Assembly: GCA_016198945.1 (NCBI GenBank)
Contig: JACQHO010000050.1
Coordinates: forward strand, 1-5,244
DNA: 5,244 nucleotides
Source: Nitrospirota bacterium
GTDB taxonomy: Bacteria > Nitrospirota > Nitrospiria > JACQBZ01
Direction: 5' to 3'
Shown here: positions 1 to 5,244 of the stretch, piece after piece
Layout of the letters: each line of letters opens with the position of its first letter
Position numbering within the stretch: position 1 is the first letter of the stretch
The notes under the pieces: generated by a model
The model's input: only the letters and a program-made list of their open reading frames with translations
Database searches by the model: none
Told to the model about the DNA's origin: nothing
Position numbers and translations under genes: made by a program

Positions 1-2111
1 GCCTGGCGCTGCATGTTGGATCCCATCAAGGCGCGGTTGGCATCGTCGTTCTCCAGGAATGGGATCAAGGCCGTTGCAACGCTGACGATCTGTTTGGGAG
101 AAACATCCATGTACTCGACTTTCTCCGGCGCAACCGTCACGAAATCGTCCGCATGTCTGGCCGAGACGGTTTCGGAAATCAGCCGGCCCCGGCCATCGAC
201 TTTCGAATTGGCCTGGCCGATCATGTGACGCTCTCCATCAATGGCCGACAGGAATTCCACGTCGTCCGTCACACGGCTGCTTTTTACTTTTCGATACGGC
301 GCCTCAATAAATCCGAACTCATTCACGCACGCGTACGTGGCCAGCGACGTGATCAAGCCGATATTTGGACCTTCCGGGGTTTCAATGGGGCAAATTCGGC
401 CGTAATGCGAGGGATGAACGTCCCGCACTTCAAACCCCGCCCGCTCGCGGGTCAAGCCCCCCGGCCCCAGGGCTGAAAGTCGTCGCTTGTGGGTGATCTC
501 GGCCAGCGGATTGGTTTGATCCATGAACTGGGAAAGCTGACTGCTTCCGAAGAATTCCTTGATGGCGGCCATGACGGGCTTGGCATTGATCAGATCATGC
601 GGCAGAGCGGCCTCCAAGTCGAGCAGGTTCATGCGCTCCTTGATCGTCCGCTCCATCCGAACCAAACCGATCCTGAATTGATTCTCCAGCAATTCCCCGA
701 CGGATCGGACCCGCCGGTTGCCCAGGTGGTCGATATCATCAATCTCTCCCTTGCCCACCTTGAGATTGATCAGATACCGCACCAACTCGACGATGTCCTC
801 GGATGTCAGAATCCGTTTCTCCAAGGAAACATTGAGGCCTAATTTCTTGTTGATTTTTAATCGGCCCACAGGAGAGAGATCATATCGCTTCGGGTTGAAG
901 AACAGATTGTCAAACAAGGTTCTGGCCGTTTCCACGGTCGGGGATTCACCCGGCCTCAGGCGTTTGTAGATCTCCACCATGGCCTCCTCTTTGGAGCCCA
1001 CTTCTTCCATGGACAGAGTGTCCCGGATCACCGGTGGAACGCTGATCGGATCTATATAGATACTCTTAAAACTCCCGAGATGGCTCCGCAGCAGTTTTTG
1101 CAGAACCTCTTCGGTTACTTCCTTATTCCGAGCCAGGAGAACCTCGCGTGTTTTTGGATCCGATAAATCTCCGACGGTCAAACGACCCACCAACTCCTCG
1201 TTCGGAATCGGTATCTCCTTGATGCCGATTTTTTTGATCCGATTGAGGATGACCCGGGTGATTTTCCCGCCCGCCTTAACGACGGTTTCCTTTGTTTTCT
1301 TATCGACGATATCGATGGGCGACTTGATGCCCACATGCATGTCGGCATCCAGTTTTCGAAAAAATTTCCCCTTTTGGATCTGGATCTCTTCAATGGGATA
1401 GTACATACGGTAGAGATCTTCCGTCGTGTACCCAAACGCCTTCAGAAGAATCGTCACCGGCATTTTTCGACGACGATCGATCCGGACATACAGGATATCC
1501 CGCGTATCAAACTCGAAATCAAGCCACGATCCCCGATAGGGAATGATCCGCGCCGAAAACAGCACTTTTCCGCTGGCGTGCGTCCGTCCCTTATCGTGCG
1601 TAAATGCCACACCCGGGGAACGGTGCAACTGGCTGACGACAACACGCTCGGTTCCATTAATGATGAACGTCCCCGTCTCGGTCATCAAGGGCAGCTCGCC
1701 CAGGTAAACTTCCGACTCCTTGCTTTCACGAATTTTTTTTGCTCCGCCCTTGGCTTCCTTGTCAAAGAGGTGAAGTCGCACCCGAATCTTCAACGGAGCC
1801 GCATAGTTCATGCCTCTTTCCAGACACTCCCGTACGCCATACTTGGGCAAACCAAGCGAGTAATCGACCAGCTCGATCATGGCCGTATCATTGTAATCCG
1901 TGATGGGAAAGACGCTGTTAAACGCCGCCTGAAGTCCTCGATCCTGGCGATGTTCCGGGGAGACTGGCATTTGCAGAAAACGCTCATAGGAACTTTTCTG
2001 AATGTCGATCAGATTCGGAATCTCGACTTTTGTCTGAATCTTTGAAAAGTCCTTCCGGTGTCTCAGGTTGTCCATTCCGCCCCCTAACGCTGTCGTCCTA
2101 ATTGTCCGCAT
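1..2111 (-). CDS. rpoB: DNA-directed RNA polymerase subunit beta (RpoB), N-terminal half, cut by the window edge
   Basis: Beta subunit of the bacterial RNA polymerase core; with beta' it forms the active-site cleft and the rifampicin pocket. About 703 residues are visible, roughly half of the family's usual ~1,200-1,400; the frame is open to base 1. Numbering from the 2111 start: 'DFSKIQTKVEIPNLIDIQK' near the N terminus, 'GTFIINGTERVVVSQLHRSP' at 147-166, a lobe insertion of proteobacterial type around 240-365, the rifampicin region at 522-548, 'GPGGLTRERAGFEVRDVHP' at 549-567, 'PIETPEGPNIGL' at 575-586 and 'NRALMG' at 692-697. Two in-frame ATG starts compete. The one at 2111 has GGGAG eight bases upstream. 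The one at 2075 (protein beginning MDNLRHRKDF) has AGGGGG four bases upstream and loses only a non-conserved stretch, MRTIRTTALGGG. I chose 2111 on Shine-Dalgarno spacing; 2075 is nearly as likely. It lies 50 bases after rplL and is probably co-transcribed with it. No frameshift seen; identity is certain. Confidence 0.98.
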   Translation of the reverse strand, partial: MRTIRTTALGGGMDNLRHRKDFSKIQTKVEIPNLIDIQKSSYERFLQMPVSPEHRQDRGLQAAFNSVFPITDYNDTAMIELVDYSLGLPKYGVRECLERGMNYAAPLKIRVRLHLFDKEAKGGAKKIRESKESEVYLGELPLMTETGTFIINGTERVVVSQLHRSPGVAFTHDKGRTHASGKVLFSARIIPYRGSWLDFEFDTRDILYVRIDRRRKMPVTILLKAFGYTTEDLYRMYYPIEEIQIQKGKFFRKLDADMHVGIKSPIDIVDKKTKETVVKAGGKITRVILNRIKKIGIKEIPIPNEELVGRLTVGDLSDPKTREVLLARNKEVTEEVLQKLLRSHLGSFKSIYIDPISVPPVIRDTLSMEEVGSKEEAMVEIYKRLRPGESPTVETARTLFDNLFFNPKRYDLSPVGRLKINKKLGLNVSLEKRILTSEDIVELVRYLINLKVGKGEIDDIDHLGNRRVRSVGELLENQFRIGLVRMERTIKERMNLLDLEAALPHDLINAKPVMAAIKEFFGSSQLSQFMDQTNPLAEITHKRRLSALGPGGLTRERAGFEVRDVHPSHYGRICPIETPEGPNIGLITSLATYACVNEFGFIEAPYRKVKSSRVTDDVEFLSAIDGERHMIGQANSKVDGRGRLISETVSARHADDFVTVAPEKVEYMDVSPKQIVSVATALIPFLENDDANRALMGSNMQRQ
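468..548 (-). other. Rifampicin resistance-determining region (cluster I) within rpoB
   Basis: These 27 codons correspond to E. coli beta residues 507-533, aligned by eye. The translation begins GSSQLSQFMDQ and ends ITHKRRLSAL. Positions most often changed in resistant mutants keep the sensitive residue: Asp516, His526, Arg529 and Ser531. Three differences from E. coli are visible: Thr at 518, Ala at 522 and Leu at 530, all conservative and not classical resistance changes. The inference is a rifampicin-sensitive polymerase at this site; clusters outside the region were not examined in detail. Confidence 0.9.
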
Positions 2112-2121
2112 GTGAAACACT

Positions 2122-2145
2122 CCCTGCAGCAAGATCACTGCCGGG
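2122..2145 (-). promoter_or_regulatory. Hairpin in the rplL-rpoB spacer overlapping the rpoB ribosome-binding site
   Basis: On the transcribed strand, CCCGGCAG (2145-2138) and CTGCAGGG (2129-2122) can pair as seven Watson-Crick pairs with one internal G-A mismatch, closing an 8-base loop. The 3' arm contains most of the AGGGAG (2125-2120) that serves as Shine-Dalgarno sequence for the 2111 start of rpoB. No U-run follows the stem, so it does not look like an intrinsic terminator. It could lower rpoB translation or act as a processing site; both are inference. The helix is short and may be fortuitous. Confidence 0.4.
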
Positions 2146-2161
2146 GATTGCCCGAAGCGAA

Positions 2162-2569
2162 TTACTTGATTTCGACTTTCGCTCCGGCCTCTTCCAGTTT
2201 CTTTTTCATGGCATCCGCTTCCTCTTTGGCCACGCCGGTCTTCACCGCTTTCGGGGCGGCTTCGACCAGGTCCTTGGCTTCCTTGAGCCCAAGACTGGTC
2301 AATTCGCGGACTACTTTAATAATCTGGATCTTTTTATCCGCCGCGGCAGACGCCAGGACCACATCGAAACTCGTTTTCTCCTCAGCGGCCTGAGCAGCAG
2401 CCCCGCCCCCTCCGGCCGATGCCATGGCCATGGCCGGCATGGCCGCCGTAACGCCGAATTTCTCCTCCAGCGCCTTGACCAGCTCCGAAAGCTCCAGAAC
2501 GGTCATGGTCTCAATCGCCTTGATTAAATCATCCTTTGAAAGCTTCACATCTGTTGCCGACTTTGTCAT
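2162..2569 (-). CDS. rplL: 50S ribosomal protein L7/L12
   Basis: Flexible stalk protein of the 50S subunit; dimers bind L10 and recruit and stimulate the translational GTPases (IF2, EF-Tu, EF-G, RF3). The product is 135 residues, slightly longer than the usual 120-130. The N-terminal dimerisation domain spans about 9-40 (SKDDLIKAIETMTVLELSEL, then EEKFGV). A mobile hinge rich in Ala, Gly and Met spans about 41-62. The C-terminal factor-binding domain spans about 65-135 and holds IKVVREL (84-90) and LGLKEAKDLVEAAP (93-106), ending KVEIK. E. coli has TGLGLKEAKDL where this protein has TSLGLKEAKDL, a minor change. The extra length lies partly in an MTKSATDVK leader before the first helix. The ATG is supported by AAGGAG at 2576-2581, six bases upstream, one of the strongest ribosome-binding sites here, fitting a protein made in excess over other ribosomal proteins. 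It follows rplJ after 43 bases. Confidence 0.98.
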   Translation of the reverse strand: MTKSATDVKLSKDDLIKAIETMTVLELSELVKALEEKFGVTAAMPAMAMASAGGGGAAAQAAEEKTSFDVVLASAAADKKIQIIKVVRELTSLGLKEAKDLVEAAPKAVKTGVAKEEADAMKKKLEEAGAKVEIK

Positions 2570-2612
2570 TTTCTACTCCTTTCCGGTTTTTTTACTTCTT
2601 GTCATTATGATA

Positions 2613-3143
2613 TTACGATGCTGTCGATTTGTCCCGTATGGCCGACAATGCATAGACCAGTTTACGTAGAATGCCTTGAAGTCCGCCCACTAATCCGTAC
2701 ATCGGGGACTGCATACGGCTCATCAAATCCGCAATCAACACTTCCTTCTTGGGCAACGACGCGACCTTCTTCAACCCCGCGGCATCCAAGACCTGCCCTT
2801 CAACCATTCCGATCTTGACCTTGACCTTCTCCGTTCTTTTATCGACAAACTCTTTCAAGATCCTGGCCGGCGCCACCGGATCGCCATAACCAAACGTGAC
2901 CGCAGTCGGCCCTTGAAAGGCATCCTGGGTTGCCTTCATGTTTGTTCCATCCGCCGCCCGCCGGGCCAGAGTATTTTTTACCACCTGAAGTTCGCCTTTT
3001 GCCCCCCTCAGCTTCTGGCGAAGCTCCGTCATCTCCGAAACCCCCAGCCCGTTGAACTCCATCAGGATGGCCACGGATGCGGTCGAAAATTTTTCATGAA
3101 GTTCAGTAATGAGCTGCTGCTTTTCTTCCCGTTTCATCTTCAT
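2613..3143 (-). CDS. rplJ: 50S ribosomal protein L10
   Basis: Base of the L7/L12 stalk: its N-terminal domain binds 23S rRNA beside L11, and its C-terminal helix carries L7/L12 dimers. The product is 176 residues, within the family's usual 165-180. The N-terminal helix (MKMKREEKQQLITELHEKF) leads into the alpha/beta domain. The family motif VVKNTLARRA lies at 54-63, FQGPTAVTFGYGDPVAPARI at 76-95 and LPKKEVLIADL at 130-140. The C-terminal segment from about 146 (SPMYGLVGGLQGILRKLVYA) is the expected L7/L12-binding helix. The ATG at 3143 has GGAG at 3151-3154 with seven bases of spacing; an ATG two codons later is possible but poorly spaced. In many bacteria L10 with L7/L12 represses its own operon through a structured leader of roughly 150 bases or more; here only 44 bases separate rplA and rplJ, so that leader is absent or overlaps rplA. 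Confidence 0.98.
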   Translation of the reverse strand: MKMKREEKQQLITELHEKFSTASVAILMEFNGLGVSEMTELRQKLRGAKGELQVVKNTLARRAADGTNMKATQDAFQGPTAVTFGYGDPVAPARILKEFVDKRTEKVKVKIGMVEGQVLDAAGLKKVASLPKKEVLIADLMSRMQSPMYGLVGGLQGILRKLVYALSAIRDKSTAS

Positions 3144-3187
3144 ACATCATCTCCAAATAAATAGATCGGGGGCCGGCGTCTTCCTGT

Positions 3188-3880
3188 TTAACCGAACATT
3201 TTAGCAACCGCCGGCGCATCTATTTTTACAGCGGGTCCCATCGTTGATGAAACGGCGATCCCCTGCAGATAGACACCCTTGGCCGTTGAAGGCTTCGCCT
3301 TGACGATCGATTCCAGCACAGCCGTCGCATTTTCAGCAAGCTTCAGCGGTTCAAATGAAACTTTCCCGACCGGGACATGGATGATACCGGCTTTTTCAAC
3401 TTTGAATTCCACCCGTCCCTGCCGAACCTCGCGAATCGCCTTGGTCAGATCAAACGTGACCGTACCCGATTTGGGGTTCGGCATCAAGCCACGCGGGCCG
3501 AGAATCTTACCCAGTTTACCCACCGCGCCCATGAGATCGGGAGTCGCGATGACCCGGTCGAATTCCAGCCATCCTTTTGTAATTTTTTCCACAAGATCAT
3601 CCGAACCCACGATGTCGGCGCCGGCCTCCCGGGCTTCTTTTTCCTTATCCCCTTTGGCAAAAACAGCCACCCGAATATTCTTGCCGGTTCCATGGGGAAG
3701 AAGGACCGATCCCCGAACCATCTGATCGGAATGCTTCGGATCCACCCCCAGTTGGATCGCCAAGTCCACCGTTTCATCAAACTTGGCAAACGCGGTCTTT
3801 TTGACGACTTGCATCGCTTCAGAGATCGCATAGGCCTTTGGTTCCACCTGCGATTTCGCTGACAGATATTTCTTCCCCAT
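3188..3880 (-). CDS. rplA: 50S ribosomal protein L1
   Basis: Forms the mobile L1 stalk of the 50S subunit beside the E site, helping deacylated tRNA to leave; in several bacteria it also represses translation of the rplK-rplA mRNA. The product is 230 residues (E. coli 234). The N terminus MGKKYLSAKSQVEPKAYAIS is typical. VDLAIQLGVDPKHSDQMVRG (38-57) and LPHGTGKNIRVAVFAKGD (61-78) are the standard RNA-contacting segments. Domain II contains the L1 signature GPRGLMPNPKSGTVT at 128-142, and the C-terminal part returns to domain I with GVYLQGIAVSSTMGPAVKID (202-221). The ATG at 3880 has GGAG (3886-3889) five bases upstream, within a purine-rich tract. It lies 26 bases after rplK, the usual rplK-rplA pair. 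Nothing is truncated or altered in the signature. Confidence 0.98.
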   Translation of the reverse strand: MGKKYLSAKSQVEPKAYAISEAMQVVKKTAFAKFDETVDLAIQLGVDPKHSDQMVRGSVLLPHGTGKNIRVAVFAKGDKEKEAREAGADIVGSDDLVEKITKGWLEFDRVIATPDLMGAVGKLGKILGPRGLMPNPKSGTVTFDLTKAIREVRQGRVEFKVEKAGIIHVPVGKVSFEPLKLAENATAVLESIVKAKPSTAKGVYLQGIAVSSTMGPAVKIDAPAVAKMFG

Positions 3881-3906
3881 TTCCTCTCCCCCGAATGCTT
3901 TACAGC

Positions 3907-4335
3907 TTAGCCCTTGACGACTTGAATGCCCATGCTCAGAGCCGTTCCTTCAATAATATGGATGGCCCCTTGAAGATCCACCGCGTTGAGATCCGGCATT
4001 TTCAATTTGGCAATCTCTTCCACCTGTTGTTGCGTGACCTTTCCCACTTTATCTTTGTTCGGGACGGCCGACCCTTTGATTACGCCCGCGGCCTTCTTCA
4101 ACAAATCCGAAGCGGGCGGCGTCTTCGTGATAAAGGTAAATGTCCGATCGGAATAGATCGTAATGATGACGGGAATGATCGATCCTTCTTGCTTCTGAGT
4201 CTTTGCATTAAACGCCTTGCAAAACTCCATGATGTTGACACCATGCTGCCCCAATGCGGGGCCGACCGGTGGAGCGGGGTTTGCCTTGCCCGCCGGGATT
4301 TGGAGCTTCACCATGCCTGTTACTTCTTTCGCCAC
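3907..4335 (-). CDS. rplK: 50S ribosomal protein L11
   Basis: Binds the GTPase-associated centre of 23S rRNA (helices 43/44) at the stalk base; contributes to factor binding, RelA-dependent stringent signalling and thiostrepton action. The product is 142 residues, matching the family (E. coli 142). The N-terminal domain (about 1-72) has KLQIPAGKANPAPPVGPALG at 10-29, with Pro22, Pro23 and Pro26 in place; changes at these prolines are linked to thiostrepton resistance in other bacteria. GVNIMEFCKAFN follows at 32-43. The C-terminal rRNA-binding domain (about 73-142) includes TPPASDLLKKAAG and ends MGIQVVKG. The start is GTG at 4335: it gives the canonical MAKEVTG N terminus and has AGGAGG seven bases upstream. 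The nearby ATG at 4340 is in another frame. It follows nusG after 52 bases. Confidence 0.98.
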   Translation of the reverse strand: MAKEVTGMVKLQIPAGKANPAPPVGPALGQHGVNIMEFCKAFNAKTQKQEGSIIPVIITIYSDRTFTFITKTPPASDLLKKAAGVIKGSAVPNKDKVGKVTQQQVEEIAKLKMPDLNAVDLQGAIHIIEGTALSMGIQVVKG

Positions 4336-4342
4336 AACATTC

Positions 4343-4348
4343 CCTCCT
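4343..4348 (-). promoter_or_regulatory. Ribosome-binding site fixing the GTG start of rplK
   Basis: A perfect AGGAGG lies seven bases before the GTG at 4335. It decides for this GTG, because the out-of-frame ATG at 4338-4340 would be only two bases from the site and opens a different frame. Confidence 0.85.
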
Positions 4349-4387
4349 GTCTAATCCGCCAGCGCCGCACGGGACGGCCGGTTACTG

Positions 4388-4918
4388 CTATAATCGCTCA
4401 ACCTGCAAGAACCCCAATTCAACCGGGGTGGATCGTCCAAAAATACTGACCAAAACCTTCACCTTGTTCTGATCGGCATGAACTTCATCAACGACACCGT
4501 TGAAACCCAGAAACGGCCCGTCAATAATCCGAACGGCATCCCCCTTCTGAAACTGGAGTTTTTCACGCGGCGCGGCCGTGCCGGCATCCAGTTGCTTGAG
4601 CAGTGTTTCAACTTCCGTCTCGGACAAAGGCGCCGGCTTGGCTTCGCCTCCCAAAAACCCCGTCACCTTTGGCGTATTTTTAATCATCTGCAAGGTTTCG
4701 TCGGTCATTTCCATTTCAATTAACACATACCCAGGAAAGAATTTTTTCGTGGAAACTCTTTTTTTGCCGTCCTTGATTTCTATCACTTCCTCGGTGGGCA
4801 CCAAGACCTTGCTGATTTTCTCTTGAAGACCCAGGCTGCTGGCCTGTTCTTCGATCGTCGTTTTGACGCGCCCCTCAAACCCGGAATATGTATGGATGAC
4901 ATACCAATTTTTTGACAT
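4388..4918 (-). CDS. nusG: Transcription termination/antitermination factor NusG
   Basis: Binds the RNA polymerase clamp across the DNA channel to modulate pausing, and through its KOW domain contacts Rho or ribosomal protein S10, linking transcription to termination or translation. The product is 176 residues (E. coli 181). The NGN domain covers about 1-98, with NWYVIHTYSGFEGRVK at 4-19, VPTEEVIEI at 40-48 and KFFPGYVLIEM at 59-69. A linker leads to the KOW domain (about 122-176), with GPFLGFNGVV at 134-143 and VSIFGRSTPVEL at 157-168. The reading frame extends upstream to GTG (4927) and TTG (4930), but the ATG at 4918 gives the normal N terminus MSKNWYV and has GGTGATC at the correct distance. 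It follows secE after 22 bases, the classical secE-nusG pair. It lacks the large NGN insertion known from some Thermotoga and Aquifex proteins. Confidence 0.98.
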   Translation of the reverse strand: MSKNWYVIHTYSGFEGRVKTTIEEQASSLGLQEKISKVLVPTEEVIEIKDGKKRVSTKKFFPGYVLIEMEMTDETLQMIKNTPKVTGFLGGEAKPAPLSETEVETLLKQLDAGTAAPREKLQFQKGDAVRIIDGPFLGFNGVVDEVHADQNKVKVLVSIFGRSTPVELGFLQVERL

Positions 4919-4921
4919 TGA

Positions 4922-4928
4922 GATCACC
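4922..4928 (-). promoter_or_regulatory. Ribosome-binding site favouring the ATG start of nusG
   Basis: GGTGATC matches the 3' part of the full anti-Shine-Dalgarno complement (AAGGAGGTGATC) and sits three bases before the ATG at 4918, putting the core GG about eight bases away. The upstream GTG (4927) and TTG (4930) lie on this motif and have no comparable site of their own, so the ATG is preferred. Confidence 0.65.
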
Positions 4929-4940
4929 AAGTGAGCAACC

Positions 4941-5135
4941 CTATTGAATAATGAGGCGGACGGCCTTCACCAACACCATGTCCAGCAATGACAGGAAAAC
5001 GCCTATGATCAACACCAGGACGATAACAACCGTGGTCGAGCCCATGGTCTCCGACCTCGTGGGGTATGACACTTTCTTCAATTCGCCTTTAACATCGTTT
5101 AAAAATTCAGAAACACGACCTAAAAAACCCCGCAC
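4941..5135 (-). CDS. secE: Preprotein translocase subunit SecE
   Basis: Small essential subunit of the SecYEG inner-membrane channel; its tilted membrane helix and amphipathic helix clamp the two halves of SecY. The product is 64 residues, the short single-helix form common in most bacteria (E. coli has 127 residues and three helices). An amphipathic N-terminal region (about 1-28, FLGRVSEFLNDVKGELKKVS) carries the conserved motif as KKVSYPTRSE at 20-29. The single membrane segment spans about 33-53 (STTVVIVLVLIIGVFLSLLD). Many homologues have Trp where this protein has Tyr24 before the conserved Pro. The start is GTG at 5135, with AGGAGG five bases upstream. It lies 52 bases after tRNA-Trp and 22 before nusG, an arrangement widespread in bacteria. 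Identity rests on the motif, length, membrane helix and position beside nusG. Confidence 0.96.
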   Translation of the reverse strand: MRGFLGRVSEFLNDVKGELKKVSYPTRSETMGSTTVVIVLVLIIGVFLSLLDMVLVKAVRLIIQ

Positions 5136-5140
5136 TGCCC

Positions 5141-5146
5141 CCTCCT
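5141..5146 (-). promoter_or_regulatory. Ribosome-binding site for the GTG start of secE
   Basis: A perfect AGGAGG is separated from the GTG at 5135 by five bases (GGGCA). It supports this non-ATG start; the next in-frame ATG, at codon 31, would remove the conserved amphipathic helix. Confidence 0.85.
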
Positions 5147-5187
5147 ATTGTGCTCTTGAAACTTTGCCCAAAACCCCGGTCGGCAAC

Positions 5188-5244
5188 TGGCAGGCCAGGA
5201 GGGATTCGAACCCCCAACCCGCGGTTTTGGAGACCGCTGCTCTA
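5188..5244 (-). tRNA. tRNA-Trp (anticodon CCA), 5' end outside the window
   Basis: Decodes UGG. On the transcribed strand the visible part begins in the D loop (about position 20). It has the 3' half of the D stem (GAGC), an anticodon stem GCGGT/ACCGC closing the loop CTCCAAA (anticodon CCA at 5228-5230), a five-base variable region (GGGTT), a T arm GGGGG-TTCGAAT-CCCTC, and the 3' acceptor strand CTGGCCT followed by G73, the usual Trp discriminator. The CCA end is encoded (5188-5190). The 5' acceptor strand, predicted AGGCCAG, is not visible. It stands just upstream of secE, as in many bacteria, and no terminator is obvious in the 52-base spacer, so it may be processed from a joint transcript. 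Confidence 0.96.

Noticed and set aside
1335..2045. Long plus-strand open frame (236 codons) opposite rpoB
   Set aside because: It lies wholly antisense to unmistakable RpoB coding sequence, resembles no known protein to me, and lacks a ribosome-binding context. It is a by-product of codon composition on the coding strand.
2393..2450. Low-complexity Gly/Ala/Met-coding stretch in rplL considered as a repeat
   Set aside because: This is the normal flexible hinge of L7/L12, not a DNA repeat element.
2570..2612. A-rich run (TAAAAAAACC) between rplJ and rplL considered as a promoter or terminator
   Set aside because: No -35/-10 pair and no stem precedes a U-run on the transcribed strand; the stretch simply leads into the AAGGAG of rplL.
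3377..4449. Plus-strand open frames of 161 and 203 codons opposite rplA and rplK
   Set aside because: Both are complementary to highly conserved ribosomal protein genes and have no recognisable domains; treated as shadows.
4919..4930. Upstream TTG and GTG starts extending NusG by three or four residues (MVIS or VIS)
   Set aside because: They sit on the likely ribosome-binding motif and have no site of their own, whereas the ATG at 4918 gives the typical NusG N terminus.
5136..5187. Possible sigma-70 promoter (CACAAT-like -10 before secE)
   Set aside because: No acceptable -35 element lies 16-18 bases upstream, and the element matches the consensus at only four of six positions.

Overview
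This window is an ordinary, highly conserved bacterial core locus, read entirely from the minus strand. In transcription order (right to left) it holds tRNA-Trp(CCA), secE, nusG, rplK (L11), rplA (L1), rplJ (L10), rplL (L7/L12) and the first half of rpoB (RNA polymerase beta), which runs off the left edge. Every gene has the same orientation. The spacers are only 22 to 52 bases, so almost the whole window is coding and no stretch over 100 bases lacks a gene. I see no mobile element, CRISPR array, tandem repeat or sign of recent transfer.

Organism: the locus order is typical of bacteria in general. The beta subunit carries extra sequence between the 'YTTEDLY' segment and the 'VEIYKRLRPGE' motif. 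This aligns by eye with the lobe insertion of proteobacterial-type beta, which Firmicutes and Actinobacteria lack. Together with moderate GC content (near 50%), this suggests a Gram-negative-type lineage such as Nitrospirota, Methylomirabilota (NC10), Deltaproteobacteria-like groups or Acidobacteriota. I cannot choose among these without a search.

Layout: 5188-5244 is the 3' two thirds of tRNA-Trp with an encoded CCA end. 4941-5135 is secE (GTG start). 4388-4918 is nusG (ATG chosen over upstream in-frame TTG and GTG codons). 3907-4335 is rplK (GTG start). 3188-3880 is rplA, 2613-3143 rplJ, 2162-2569 rplL, and 1-2111 the 5' part of rpoB.

How the genes work together: L11, L1, L10 and L7/L12 form the L1 and L7/L12 stalk regions of the 50S subunit. 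NusG couples RNA polymerase to Rho, ribosomes and antitermination. Beta is the catalytic-core subunit of the polymerase. SecE is the clamp subunit of the SecYEG translocon. All are likely co-transcribed. The most notable regulatory points are that the rplA-rplJ spacer is too short (44 bases) for a classical L10 leader, that the rplL-rpoB spacer is only 50 bases, and that this second spacer contains a hairpin overlapping the likely rpoB ribosome-binding site. I found no evidence of a new biological system here.
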